Below are positions 12,307 to 24,555 of a stretch of DNA of 64,000 nucleotides, piece after piece (the stretch's first letter is position 1; every line of letters starts with the position of its first letter). Position numbers and translations under genes: made by a program. The notes under the pieces were generated by a model. The model saw only the letters and a program-made list of their open reading frames with translations, had not been told where the DNA came from and made no database searches. The DNA is from Calendula officinalis. Taxonomy: Eukaryota > Streptophyta > Magnoliopsida > Asterales > Asteraceae. The stretch lies in contig OY970825.1 of the NCBI GenBank assembly GCA_963853835.1, positions 32,550,835 through 32,614,834 on the forward strand, read 5' to 3'.

Positions 12307-12534
12307 ACTTGGTATCAGAGCTATAGCTTAAGCGAATTAGGTTGGGTTAACCACCCTAGGCTTAAGTTGTAGAAGTAGAATGATATATTGCCGTTAGATA
12401 ACTAGGTTGACCTTGAAAGCTATAAGGCTAAGTTGTCTTAGGGTCGAAACCTAGGAAGAATTGCCTAATTATGTGGTCATTTCGAGCTTGAGAGTCGTAA
12501 TGAACTATTGAATGAATGATTGATTATGAAATAG

Positions 12535-13536
12535 TTGTCATCTTATTATAGCAAAATGGTGAATGTGGGAAGTGGACGAACTCCACTTAACTCGGAAGAG
12601 GATCCGGAAATTTATGCTAACTGTACGCCGGTAACATTAGAAGTGGTTCGTGATATGTTTGACCGAATGAGGGAAGAAGTAAAAGAGGACGTGAACCGGA
12701 TTATTGATGACCGGATGATCAAGGAAATGGAAGGTAATTCCAAACCAGGTGTAAAGAGTAAGTGTTCGGGTAGCAAGGCCCACTTGGAGAAATTCTCGAC
12801 TGAAAAGGAAAATGATATGAGTCTTGATAAGAGAAATGGATGTTCGTTCGAGGCATTTATGGCATGTGAGCCCAAGGTGTATTCGGGAAGTTTTGAGCCA
12901 AGAGTCACCGTCCGGTGGATTCGAGAAACTGAGCAAGCTTTGGAGACTAGCAAATGTAAAAGGGAAGATATGGTGACATATGCTTCTAGAATGTTGAAAG
13001 ATGAAGCACACATGTGGTGGATTATGATGTACGAAATCTTAGGCAAGAAGGCGATATACAAGATGTCATGGGATGAATTCACGAGCCGTTTGAAAGAGAA
13101 ATTTTGCCCCAAGAGAAACTTAGAGGAAGTGCAAGAAGAAGTTGTGATTTTAAGAAAAGGATATGAGCCGGTGGATGTGTACAACAAGAAAGTGGATCAG
13201 TGGGTGGTCCAAGAGCTACCAAGAGGTGGGGAAAAGAGGAGAATCGAAGATAGTTTTGAGCCATCAAAGAAGGGAAGGTTCACACCGACTTTGACCAATA
13301 AAGTTGGTGGCGGAAAGTGTCATAATTGCGGTAAGGGCCACAAGGGAGTATGCAAGTCGGGTACAACTTTATGCTTCACATGCGGAAGAGTTGGGTACAG
13401 GGCAAAAGACTGCGGGGTGAATAACATCAAAGAAGTGGAGTGCTACACGTGTCACGAGATGGGGCATTTTAATGGTGCATGCCCGAAGAGAAGAAACGGT
13501 ATGCTGATGTCAACTGCTCACGAGAGGCCGAACTAG
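12535..13536 (+). CDS. Element Z Ty3/gypsy gag polyprotein
   Basis: A 333-codon open frame starting 213 bp after the primer site; the likely start is the ATG at 12556 (MVNVGSGRTP), since no ATG opens the frame earlier. The central block is a retrotransposon capsid domain: FEAFMACEPKVYSGSFEPR, then MLKDEAHMWW and WDEFTSRLKEKFCP. It is followed by CHNCGKGHKGVC, CFTCGRVGYRAKDC and CYTCHEMGHFNGAC zinc knuckles that would bind element RNA. Between YNKKVDQWVVQ and ELPRGGEKRRIEDS some capsid sequence usual for the family appears deleted in frame. The frame stops at the point where protease should begin. Gag is open but nothing downstream encodes an enzyme. Confidence 0.85.
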   Translation: MSSYYSKMVNVGSGRTPLNSEEDPEIYANCTPVTLEVVRDMFDRMREEVKEDVNRIIDDRMIKEMEGNSKPGVKSKCSGSKAHLEKFSTEKENDMSLDKRNGCSFEAFMACEPKVYSGSFEPRVTVRWIRETEQALETSKCKREDMVTYASRMLKDEAHMWWIMMYEILGKKAIYKMSWDEFTSRLKEKFCPKRNLEEVQEEVVILRKGYEPVDVYNKKVDQWVVQELPRGGEKRRIEDSFEPSKKGRFTPTLTNKVGGGKCHNCGKGHKGVCKSGTTLCFTCGRVGYRAKDCGVNNIKEVECYTCHEMGHFNGACPKRRNGMLMSTAHERPN

Positions 13537-14555
13537 TTGCAAGTCAAAGGATGTGTCTTACACCTCACTCACGGCGAGGCTAGAGGAAGCCACGATATCG
13601 CTTCAGGTACTATGTTTCTAAATCTTATGTTATACGATTCAAGAATTACTTGTTGATAAGTCGCACGAGGTAATCCTTTTAAGGATGGACCATTGGTGTT
13701 GCTACATGAGTCTTTGATGTGAAAGTAGTTATTAGAGTTAACATGCACGACCTATATATGGTTAAGCGCTCCGAGTTAAAGACTGGAATGGGGAAAGATG
13801 AAATTAAAGTATATTGAAGGGAATGATGATGGGCAACCTTCATGAAGGTATAAAGTGGAATTAAATAAATGATCAATATCTTATGATTGGTAAAGAGGAA
13901 AACTATGGTGCCATGGGGTACCAAGGACGAAATATGAAAGTGGTAAAAAATTTCTAGGTAAGATTGATAGAGCGTAAGGTGTTACCGAAATGGTATGCTA
14001 AGTCAAGAGTAACAATAAATTATTGGAAAAATGACATAGAAAAAGTGCGATAGCTTATAATGGGTTTTGTATCGGAGTCAATTGGGTGACTCGAGTTGAC
14101 CGGATTATTTGGTAAGAATGTGGAATATTGAAAGTATTAGTGGTTATCTCGATGGTAAAAGAAAGATTGGGAAATTTAGTAATGAGGAAATGAATCGACT
14201 AAGAACGAGTGATAAATGAGTAGATTGGGGGAAAGCACTAGAAATGATTATGTGAACACCATGTGGTATAGTGTATAAGTGGGAGCAATGGCCGATGAGA
14301 GGCGTGTGATTTTAGGAAGATAATATTATGTGAAAGATGGAAATTGAATGGGCAATTATGAAAGAAAGTGATAGCTTGATGCTAAATGAATGGTGCATAC
14401 ATGAATTGTATGCAAGATAGTATGGTATTGCATGGATCTTGTTAGATCGAAGGATTTCCGATTAACGATATTTGATGAGTCACTATGGACTGGAGGCTTT
14501 CCGATCATTGTGATAGTTTGGAGTCGGGATGGATTGGAGGCTTTCTGATCATCTC
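13537..14555 (+). mobile_element. Element Z internal region, degenerate
   Basis: No retroelement enzyme motif can be read here. Parts match the internal region of element V in reverse orientation, for example the GGAGGCTTTCCGATCAT block near 14495 and its complement near 43605. The sequence therefore belongs to the same non-autonomous family as V. Confidence 0.55.
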
Positions 14556-17500
14556 TGTAACGCCCAGAAATTTCAGTAAGTGATTATTATTTTTATATAT
14601 ACATGTTTTAACGTGAAATAAGGGTTAAGTGCTTGCACTGTAGGCAAAATTAAGGGCGACATCATATTTTCATGTCTAGCTACAATTTGTTTTTATTTTT
14701 ATTATAAATGAGGGAGTTAATATTAAAGGTGGGTATTAGTGGTGAATGGGTCGATCTGGTGGGGTTAAATTTGCATGAGGTGTATTGATTTGGGCTAGTG
14801 CATCAATTGAGAAGGGGCCCATAGGTCTAGGTTTTTGGCCCTAGGGTTATAGGTATCCTTTTATAGATAGTATAAATATTAAATAATTACCCTATTTTGA
14901 ATCTAACCTAGCCGACATCACCACCTAAACCCTATCCTTTCCATTTCTGGCAACCACTGCGTCGATTCCCCAAACCACCTCCAATTCCAAACCACCATGA
15001 CTGAGCTCGCCACCTTCGTATCCCTACTGTTGGCCGGAATCTAATAACCACCGTGAATATCACCTTGATTTCCCCCAAACCACCGTAAGCTTGTTATCGA
15101 TCTAAGACCACCGGCCACCTTTCTGTTTTGGATTCTACGGGAGCTTCTACTACTGTTGTATTCCTGCCTCGCCGGAGAAATATCTCCATAGTACGCGTCC
15201 GTACGAGCAGCACCGTCGGCGTTTCTGTTTCGCCGGAAGCTTACATCGTCCTGCTTTTTGTTTCACCATCGAACGGTCTGAACTCCGCAACCACTGCCTC
15301 CGTCTTGCCGCCGCTGTGAATCCCTGTCCCGCCACCGTTGAAGTTGCGTTTCCGGTGAGCTACTTTCTCATTCTCCCCGTTCTTTGAACTGTGTCTTGTT
15401 CTAACATAAAGTTATTGTTTTTCTTCCTGTGTGTTGTCACCATCTCGACGTACAGCTAGTAGTACCTAAAGGAGTAATTTATTATGCTAAGATTCGTGGA
15501 GTGCACAGCATAAACCAAAAGAGGGTAAAACCTTCTTACCAGTCATCTTTTCTACTTTCTGTTTCGAGTTAAATACAAGCTTTCATAAAGGTCTTGCTTA
15601 TTAAAGTGATTTTTAAATCTGGGTACACTGTTTTGGAAACCCTCTTACTTCCTTTATTTCATTTTGATGTCTACTTACTCTGGAGTGGAATATGTCTTTT
15701 GGGGTAGGTTTTAGTCTATTGGGGTTTGCCTTGGTTTTTGGCACTACATAGCTTTTTCTTTATTACGGGAAAACTTTCTTTTAAAGCTTAATATAGCATG
15801 CATGGCATTTAGATAATATCGATGGGTTTTAATTTAGTAATCAATAGAAAATCTTATTATTAATTTGATTATGGGAGATTTTTTTTATTATTATTCAATC
15901 ATGAAAAACTTTATTATTATTTAATAATGGGAAAATATTTTAATCAGCGCAAATCAAAATGGATTACCAATACTTAATGTTTCCAAACAAAAGTTATTGT
16001 TTTTGGTAAATAAAGATTTCTTCAAAATGGTAATCCGAATGCTTTTGAATATGCTAATGAAGCTTCAACTTTCATTTCCTTAGAAAACATATCAGAAAAA
16101 GTGTCAACACAAAGGTTGATGAGTTCACGGGTTTTATGACTATAAATCGTTGATTTATTCCAAAATGTTTGTCAGTACAACTCGTGTACTAAAATAATCG
16201 TTGAAAAGTGTTTCAAAACCCTGAAACCAAATTTGCACATGTTCAGTGCTTAATATACTCTTGTAAAATGTTTTAACTCTATAAAACATAATTTGCATAT
16301 GATCGGTGCGTAAAACCATATCAACATGATTTTAGAAAGGTAAGTCGTTTAGTACAAATATATGTACGTTCAAGTTCACCCGTTTCAAATCCATGAAACA
16401 TAATTGTTTAATTTAGTGTGTAATTCCTTATAGGCTAGCTAGGCATACAAGTTAAAGTATAAGTTCATGAGCCTGTAATCAAACCTAAATCCGCCTTTAC
16501 CAAGGCATGTCGAGTCCACGACGTTTTAATAGAATATATATCTCATATGTTACACGGCTAGGGCGACTAGCCATGAGCGGGGGATCAATCCCGAATAGTA
16601 CTACTCATATATTCGTGGGCTAACTATAGTTGATGATTACAGTAATGTTAGATCTAAACGATCTGGCGATAGGGTACGTCGTCTATCAACTCACGGTTAT
16701 ACAAAGATTAGTGTCGCAAAATATAGTTTTTCATACAAGTCTTAATTAAGACTCTTTCGTAAAAATACTTGTTTGAGTGTGTCTTTTCAATGACCAGTTA
16801 TCTCAAAAGGATACTTTATCCAAGTTTTCACAAAGATTGGTTGTATCAACATATTGTTCGTAAGTGTCTTTCAAAAGACTAGTTGTACCAAAATACTGTT
16901 TATGCATGACTCGTCACAATTAAAATTTACCAGATAAACAATAACAATCATACATGCATTTATAAAACAGTTATATGTTTCTCACCCCAAAAATAGTTAA
17001 AATACAGTAAAAGTGGGGCTGCGGAACTCACCTGAGTCAAATGCTAGAAATGATGAATATAATGCCCGATGAACAATCCTCAACAACCTAAATGTGTGAG
17101 GTTAAACAGTAAGTGGACGGCTCTACAAACGCGTCCATGCAAGTGGTTCATTCGATTGATGTTTTTATATGCCGTTAGACTGACTCGTTCGTGACATTAC
17201 AATATATAAATTTTAATTTATTAATACATTTATATATTTCATGTTCACGGTGTATGGGAAAACAAGTTTCTTTGCTGACAACTTGCGTGACAAACAATAG
17301 ATTGACGGAAAGCCTTCATACGGTGTGAGGCCGTGGTAGGTTCATGGCTGCTCAACGGGAAATCATACAGTTCATGGCCCGCCGTCAACCTCGTTCCCTA
17401 ATCGGCGTAACAGGTTGCTCCACTAGAAACTTGTGGCTCGACGGAGGAATGACGGTTGGTTACGGACCGTTCGACGAGAGAGACGAGGCTGCCCGACGAT

Positions 17501-19012
17501 CACCGGTTTGTTTGGGTCGTGATGACCGGGTTTTGGGTATTCAAGAAGAACTCCAATGTAGTTTGAAGAATAATTACACCACACTTTGTTAAGCATTTAC
17601 TTGTTACTTTTAGCTCTAACTTTGAACTGGTTAGTTTTGGTTTTGGTTTTGATTTTCGGTTTGCTATTAATAGTTTAACAAAGTTTTTCCTTGTGTTAAT
17701 AGGCTTAGCTTCATGTGTAGTTGTATTATTTTATAGAATAACATTAAGAATGAACCAGCACATGCATGAACACGAGATGTTTAAGGTAAAGATCATGGTA
17801 AATAAATGCTCACAATGCTTTCGATTGAGTTTTCTTCACGTTGGATGGATCCTTTCTGCTCCGAGACTCCAGAGAGGCTAGTTTTCTTTCTAGAAATAGT
17901 TTCCTAGAAATATACCTTAAATGTTTGTGAAGGTGTTCTTGGTGAACTTATATGATGAAAATTAAAGGATCGAAGGAAAAGTTTGTCATCTTACTTGCAC
18001 TTGTGAGTTTGAATTGAAGGAAAATAGAGAGATAATTGTGTTGTTCGATTTCTTCTAAACGTTGAAAAAATACAAATGCTTTTCTTTTGCTTGTACTCAT
18101 CAAGGAAGAAAAGGAGGGAGTTTATGATTTATTTATTTTTATGGTATATATCTATTGACCAACAAGAAGACATTGCACCTATTAGCAAGAACACCACAAA
18201 ATGGAGAAGGTGGTTGTCTGCTCTCTACGGAATGAGAGGGAGGGACAGGGGTGTGTTCAAGAGCCAAGTATGGAATTGATTATTTGTAGGATATTGGAAA
18301 GCTTAAAGTCTTATGGTTATTGTCTTAGTTTCTTACATATTGGTCAAAGCAATGAAATGATGTAGCGAGGTTTTCAAGATAGAAGGAAACAAAAGGTCGT
18401 GTGATGTTTGCCTGTTGTTGTAGATATCTCTTGTTGTAGAAGATCTATTGAAGGGATCGGGATTTGAGGGACATTGTACGTTTGACTTTATAATGTAAGA
18501 GAAAATCATGGTTTTATTCGGTTATTATAATTATTTATTTATATCTTTTTATTTATTTATGAAATGTATCTTATTTAGTTTAGGTAGTTTGGTGTTTAAT
18601 GTGTATTACCTAGTGTAATAAATCGAGGGTTACATATTTTATGATAATCGCCTAACTTTATTTGTATTATTTTGTATTTGGCTTTGCCGTTAACGGTTCA
18701 CGCTCTATTTTCGTATAATTTGATCTTGTTAAAATATATTTCATTATGAAAATATAAATTTAATATTTGTGGCTCGGTTCGAATTTACTTTAGTTACGCC
18801 ACCAACTCGCTAATGTATGGTTTCAACCAAGTAAAGTAGTGATATATAACTGACGTTTGTATAAATAGATGTGTACTACATACACATGTCATGGATTTTT
18901 GGTTAGACTTAAAATTCTAAATAAATGCTTTCCCTAATAGACGAAACGTTTTACGAAAGTGCTCGGTTACATTCAATGTCACGAGAACTACCCGTTTACG
19001 AGGGTTGTCACA
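14556..19012. mobile_element. Composite block W of LTR pieces inside element Z
   Basis: The block separates Z's internal region from its 3' LTR. The left edge reads TGTAACGCCCAGAAATTTCAG-like LTR start on the plus strand, with a TATA-like box near 14873 and a GC-richer 5'-UTR-like stretch to 15350. A minus-sense LTR-type start occurs at 17201 (complement of TGACATTACA), with a minus-sense GGTGAGTTCC signal near 17030. Another minus-sense start, complement of GGGTTGTCACA, ends at 19012. The 5-bp flanks (ATCTC and GTTTT) do not match, so this is not one clean insertion. No enzyme is encoded; an 82-codon frame at 17344-17592 matches nothing I know. Confidence 0.45.
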
Positions 19013-20047
19013 GTTTTTTAGTGGAAAAGGTTGTTTGGAGCTGATTTTGGACTCCAATTCACGTGATTCTTCTTCCATTGTTGAAGATTAAGGTAAGTCT
19101 CTTCATTCTCAACCTTTAGATGTGAAATTTAGGGAATTTGGTTGGGTTATTATTAACCCTAGCTTGATGAACTACTTCAAATGGTTAAATAAAGCTAGTT
19201 AACTTAGATCTATAGTATTTCACCATGGAAAATGGATTGTGACTTGGATCTATGGTGGTTTTGAGTTTTATAGAAATTAGGGTTTTGTAAAATTTGGGGA
19301 AAATGATGCTAGTAGTTATCTAGTGGTAAAATATGTGGTAAATGGTGATGTTTGATGTTAAACCTTGTATGGTTTCATGATTAGGGCATTTGTTGAAAGA
19401 CTTGGATTCTACAAGTCTTGAGAAGTGAAGATTTTGTTCAAAGAATCACAAGAGGATTAAGTTTGGCCAAGGTGAGTACATGTGAACTTTAAAACTGAGT
19501 ACATAGCGGTAAAGAAGTATTTTCATAATTTGTGATTACTAATGTTTAAACTAGTTGTTTATTGTTATTATTAAATAGTTGGATTAATTGTGTGAATGCT
19601 AATTGAGATTAGTATATGGATAGTTTGCATGATGGCCTTACGGCATTATTGATAAGATGTGGCATATAGTTACATATAATAGTTATGACGGGTAGACTGA
19701 AATAGGCCAGGTATGTGATAGATTTGGAGGCATTCTGGATTATCACGGTATCTTTAAACTGATGAATTGGAGGCATTTCGATCACCCAACAAGATGTTGG
19801 ATCTTACTGAATTGGAGGCATTCTGATTAGTAAGATAAGATGGGTCACCTTGCTTGGACAAGGTGACAAAGGGGGTTCTACTGAATCGGAGGCATTCTGG
19901 TTAGTAGGACAAAAATAGGGTTTCATTGGATTGGAGGCATTCCGAACAACTTGACGGGTCGAATAGACTATGAATGAATGTGATAGGATTACCGAGGAGG
20001 TGATCGATGTATATGAATGTGTTAAGGTTACCGCGGAGGTAACTAAA

Positions 20048-20092
<45 letters not shown>

Positions 20093-20429
20093 ATATGTGT
20101 TATTATTTATATATAAATGTCGGGTCTAAACCCCATGTATCTCACGAGATAATTTTGTCTTACGTACTATGTTTGTTTGTGATGCTATGTACTCAGGTTC
20201 GGGAGCTAAGGATTAGGTGCGTTTCCTAGTGAAGGCGCACGGGTTTAGTAGAGATAGCAAGGTGGATTTACGTTTGGCTTTGGTTATGATATATTTTGTA
20301 ACACCACTAGTGACTTTTATTATATATCAAAGGTTTTTGTAAATCCATATTTTGGGACAATACTTTAAATGTTTGAAAAAGATAAGGATTTTACGGAAAT
20401 ATTTTGTATTGAAAATATGAGGTGTTACA
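19013..20429 (+). mobile_element. Element Z 3' LTR, 5' part missing
   Basis: This is homologous to 9420-11456 of the solo LTR: the AGTGGAAAAG...GAAGATTAAGGTAA block, the AAGGTGAGTACATG signal, an (AT)n tract at 20047-20091, the TATGTACTCAGGT block, and the terminal GAGGTGTTACA. It also carries about five diverged copies of a GGAGGCATTCTG motif at 19725-19945. It is followed by GCATC (20430-20434) and then copia gag. The first few hundred bases of the LTR are absent, replaced by block W. Confidence 0.75.
20047..20091. repeat. (AT)n microsatellite in Z 3' LTR
   Basis: About 45 bp of AT repeat at the position that holds 115 bp in the solo LTR. Confidence 0.95.
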
Positions 20430-20461
20430 GCATCCTTAATTGTAAGTTTATTTTGTTCTGG

Positions 20462-21847
20462 TTATAATTGACATTCTTCAAGTTTGGTTAAGGTTTCTTT
20501 TAATCTTAATTCAGCATGCTTTTTATCATAAGTTGCTTGTAAAAATTCTTCTTTGCATTTTTTATCAGTTATTTTATAGATTTTTATTTGATTTTCAAGA
20601 TCAACAATGCAACCATTAAATTCTATTCTTCTGTTTCTATTTAAAATCATCTCATCAAGAGTTTTTTATTAAGTTTTTCTAGTTCTTTATATGCTTTAAT
20701 GCATTCAGGAGTGCAAGATTTGGAATGTACCTCAGTAGTAAAATCAGTGAAGGCCATGAGTGCTTGATTTTGAGCATGTTCTTCTGCTTGAAAGCTCCAA
20801 TCATAGCCTCGTCCCTCTTGAGATACAAGAGCAGTTGATCTTTGATCTTTGCTAGGGCATTCTCTAGCAAAGTGACCAAAATTACTACAATTGTAGCATT
20901 TGACTTTGGTTTTGTCAAATCCAGCATGTTCACCTCTATTGAAGTTCAGATTTTGTCTACCAGTTCTTTGAAGGAATCTTTTAGTCTTCAAGCTCAGCAT
21001 TGCCATCTGCCACTTTATATCCATCTCTTCCAGATCATCAGGATTGATTTGTTCCAAGTCCTCACTAATCAGTGCAGTGTGCACATGACTAGTAAATAAG
21101 GATTCTCTTGCTATATCTTCAGTTTCTTTATGTTTTACAGTTGTAGCATCCTGACCAGTACTGTATTGGACACAAAAGCAGCATTGTTTGAAGGTAGACT
21201 AGGAGTTTTCTGACTTACCTCAGATTCAAATACTCGTAGTTCATTGTATAGTTCATCAAGTTCTTTATCTTCCAATGCATCTCCTTGTCTATATATCACA
21301 GTATACATAGACCACTCTTCTCCAAGAGATCTGAGAAATTTCCTGTTGACATCATCATTGTCTGGTTTAACTCCAACTTGATTTAGTTCACCAATAAGTT
21401 TATTGAATCGATCAAAAACTTGTGACAAAGATTCATTCTTTTGCCCTTTGAAGTTTTCAAAGTCTTGCTTTAGAACAGACTTCATGTTTCTTTTGTACTT
21501 TTGGTACCAACAAACCTTTTCTCCAGTGCCTGCCACAGCTTCTTAGCATCATCATATTCAACAAAGAGATGTTGATAGTCATTGGGAATAGCAAGTAACA
21601 GAGTGCTTAATGTCTTTAGTTCAATGCATCTGTCCTTCTTTTCCTTATCACTCTTGAGCTAGTCTGCTTCAGTTGATGTGCTAGTGATTTGAATTGGAAT
21701 GGTTTTGTTGCCTTCAAGTACAACTTCCCACATGGAATAATCAGTAATAAGCATGTACTGCTTAATTCTGTTTTTCCACATCCCAAAGTTATTGGGAGTG
21801 AGAATTGGGATCTTGTTTGCCTATGTGCTTTCATTGTTATCAGACAT
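20462..21847 (-). pseudogene. Ty1/copia gag
   Basis: Translation would start at the ATG complementing 21845-21847 (MSDNNEST), 70 bases after the primer site. Recognisable parts are an N-terminal block (KIPILTPNNFGMWKNRIKQY), a capsid helix region (YDDAKKLWQALEKRF, then MKSVLKQDFENFKGQKNESL), and a zinc knuckle CYNCSNFGHFAREC near 20880. A Lys/Glu-rich coiled-coil-like tail follows. At least two in-frame TAG stops occur near the N terminus (near 21822 and 21661), with further breaks near 21135, 20645 and 20460, so it is dead. It is the 5' end of the copia element whose RT lies at 486-2170; a nested 18-kb insertion separates them. Confidence 0.88.
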
Positions 21848-21917
21848 GATTAACAATTTTAGTTTCGAAAGTATGAAACTTTTTGATGTTCTTAATTAGT
21901 AGATCTAGAACCTTAAT

Positions 21918-21929
21918 GCTCTGATACCA
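21918..21929 (-). other. Copia primer binding site
   Basis: The complement of this site is TGGTATCAGAGC, matching the 3' end of plant initiator tRNA-Met. It lies two bases inside the LTR end at 21932. Confidence 0.85.
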
Positions 21930-21931
21930 CT

Positions 21932-22410
21932 TGTCAGGATCGAATAACTCAATAAGTTATTGAATCACAGATCTACTCAACAATAGAAGTTACAGCGGAT
22001 TAACACTATGTTGATTGATTAAGAACAATGAATAACTGTAATTTATACGAAGAACAATAAGAACACAGTTATCACAAAAAGCTTCAATGTATATTAATCG
22101 TTGATAATACACACGTACGTTTACAATTCGTAAGGACTATATATAATAGTCCTTGAAGCCTAAAACTTTACCCAAGTTATTCTAGGACTAGATTAAAATT
22201 GGATTACAAAAAGATATACATTCTAAACTAACTCTGCGAAGATCTCGGACACGATCAGCTCCATATATCGTCATCAGTAGTAAATGCCATCGTCAGTAGT
22301 ATATCCAAGATCAGTAGTATCTTTGTAATTCTGCCCCATCAGTACTAAGTCTTGTTAGCAGCTCTAAGACTTTGTCAGTACCAACTGCAGCATCAGTTTA
22401 TATCCCAACA
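21932..22410 (-). mobile_element. Ty1/copia 5' LTR, 479 bp
   Basis: In minus sense the LTR begins TGTTGGGATATAAACTGATG at 22410 and ends CCTGACA at 21932, so it has TG...CA ends, and the primer site follows directly. A TATA-like box (complement of CTATATATAATAG) lies near 22137-22149 and would start the element's transcript. ATCAGTAGTAT-type repeats occur at 22270-22325. The bases outside the LTR end are CTTCT; the partner duplication would lie left of the window. Confidence 0.85.
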
Positions 22411-23509
22411 CTTCTCCTATCCGATAAGTAGAGACCGAAAAAATAGTGTGATCCAAGGTATTTTAATAGGGTATTGTGTATATATTTTATAATGATGTCT
22501 TATGAAGTTATGATGACCCCTAAAAACTGAAGAGGAAAGACATTATTAACGTGGATATACAGCTAATGTGACACTAATTTTATTAAAAATAATTGTATTA
22601 GTTGTGTCACTATTATACTATTCTTAGATTATTAAATGGTAAATGACAAAGTCTATATTTAATTAGTGCAAAATGATAGAGTCGTTAAGGTCTATTCTAT
22701 ATTTAAAGTACGTGCGGTTTCTAAAATATATTCATCTTAAATTGGTAAGTGGTCTTAAATTGATTTATTATAGTTAGGTGTTTATTAGGTGTTTATAAGA
22801 AATACGACTAGCCTAGTTAAAAAATTCCAATATTAACATAAGATCTAAATACATCTAATCGGATCTTAAAAATCAGATATAGGTCAGGTTGATCCTTCCT
22901 ATACACACCTAATTATACTCATAGCACACTAATTTTTAAGGGTGGCCATTCTCAGCTTCTCGCCATCGAAATAACTTAAAGTTAATATTGTTTGGTATTA
23001 ATGATACTCTAATCATATCAATAGTGTATACAATATATTTTGGAAATATACAAAAATTAACAATGCCCAAAACAAAAATAAAAAAAAATAAAAAATTATA
23101 ACGTTGAACCTTATTCCAATATTAAACTTTAAGATTCACAACTTAGTTACAATTTTAAAACTTATAATCTAAACATATTTCATGTATTAAAATATATCCA
23201 ATACATATTAGACATTGCCATATTTTGGTTACCAATATAAGTATGACACAACATTGTCTCTCATTTCATAAATCCACTACGGTTGATCACTGTCTCCAAG
23301 CTTCGACCGACAACCACCCCTACCAACCTCCAAAAATGTTGAAAAACCCACCGTATAATATTTGCTGCCGTTGTTTATGTTGTTACCATACCAGTCAATC
23401 ATTATATATTTTATTACGACACAATAAAGGTTAAGAACACAAATTTCCAGAAAAAATTACATAAAGAAAAAAACATATGCACCAAAATATAAGGGAACAA
23501 AAATAGAAA
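22411..23509. other. Intergenic, AT-rich
   Basis: About 1.1 kb between the copia LTR and the tRNA gene. No gene-like frame, splice structure or repeat unit stands out; a 69-codon frame at 23225 looks like chance. Confidence 0.6.
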
Positions 23510-23582
23510 CGCCCACCGTGGGGCTCGAACCCACGACCACAAGGCTAAGAGCCTTGCGCTCTACCAACTGAGATAGACGGAC
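23510..23582 (-). tRNA. tRNA-Lys (anticodon CTT)
   Basis: The minus strand folds as a 73-base tRNA with a seven-pair acceptor stem (GTCCGTC with GGTGGGC, including G-T pairs), an AGTTGGTAGA D-loop, an anticodon arm CAAGG-CTCTTAG-CCTTG, and a T-arm GTGGG-TTCGAGC-CCCAC. A T-rich stretch follows for Pol III termination. Compared with the plant tRNA-Lys(CUU) sequence I remember, three bases differ: position 2 (T), position 10 in box A (T, giving a T-C mismatch in the D stem) and position 38 (G). It lies 143 bp upstream of ALG5 and diverges from it. It may be weakened. Confidence 0.88.
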
Positions 23583-24303
23583 TTTTTGTTTTCATTAGCC
23601 TATTTAGCTTCATTAACAAAAAACAAACGATAAGTTTGTTGGGGTTTATCGGGTTTGAAGCAGAAAATCTTTCTAGCCATTGTATCTCGGATTCTCGGTG
23701 GTCCCATTTGGAACCGGAGGGAGATATGGAAGCATGGGCATGGAGATTGACAGTGTTCCTTGAATTAATGGTAACCATAGCCTCTGTTATCGGGTTAGGT
23801 TTACTTGCAGCAATTATTCTAGAAACCTTCAGAAGACGATTCATTACCCATACGTATGTTCTTCTGAAACCCTAATTTTACCATATATATAATCATTCAT
23901 CTATGCGTATATGTTTCTACGACTCAAATGTATAATTCAACTTCCCACAGTCGTCTCGGAGTCCGCCCGATCTTCGAAGATCCAAATTCTCTCAAACAGG
24001 TTCCTTTCGTTATTCATTAATTAAGATTGTTCAGTTTCTGTAGTTTTTAATTGTTGTTTGATGCTTTTGTTGGCATGTGAGACTTGATTTTCAGGTTAAT
24101 TTGATTGTTTGATTGCTAATCTGATTCTGTTGCAGGTTAAATGCCCTCATATAGATGATCCTGCAGAAAAGTATATTTCTTTGATTATTCCTGCGTTTAA
24201 TGAAGAACGTAGATTACCTGCTGCTCTTAATGAGGCTATGAAGTGAGTGATGCAAATCTATTTTTCATGTGTAGCATGATGCTTTAGTTGTAATTGCAAA
24301 TTT

Positions 24304-24555
24304 AACTATTGAAATCAGCTTGATATAATAATAAAGTTTGGCTATTGAAATTAGCTTGATATAATAATAAAGTTTAGCTATTGAATTTAGCTGATATAAT
24401 AATAAAGTTTAGCTATTGAAATTAGCTGATATAATAATAAAGTTTAGCTATTGAAAATAGCTGATATAAATATATAATAATAATATTTAGCTATTGAAAT
24501 TAGCTGATATAATAATGAAATTTAACTATTGAAATCAGTTGATATAATAATAAAA
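24304..24555 (+). repeat. 35-bp minisatellite in ALG5 intron 3
   Basis: About seven diverged head-to-tail copies of a unit that opens GCTATTGAAATTAGCTGATA and ends TAATAATAAAGTTTA. One copy has an extra ATATA block. It fills most of intron 3. Confidence 0.9.

Noticed and set aside
12612..13187. A 191-codon minus-strand frame
   Set aside because: It is the antisense shadow of the Z gag, whose capsid and zinc-knuckle motifs lie on the plus strand.
15128..15335. Short Ser/Val-rich and Arg-rich frames on both strands in a GC-richer patch
   Set aside because: The patch looks like an LTR leader (TATA-like box upstream, no splice structure), and neither frame has a recognisable domain.
17344..17592. 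An 82-codon frame (MAAQREIIQFMARR)
   Set aside because: Codon use looks plausible, but it lies in an LTR-derived block and matches no family I know; kept only as a note under W.
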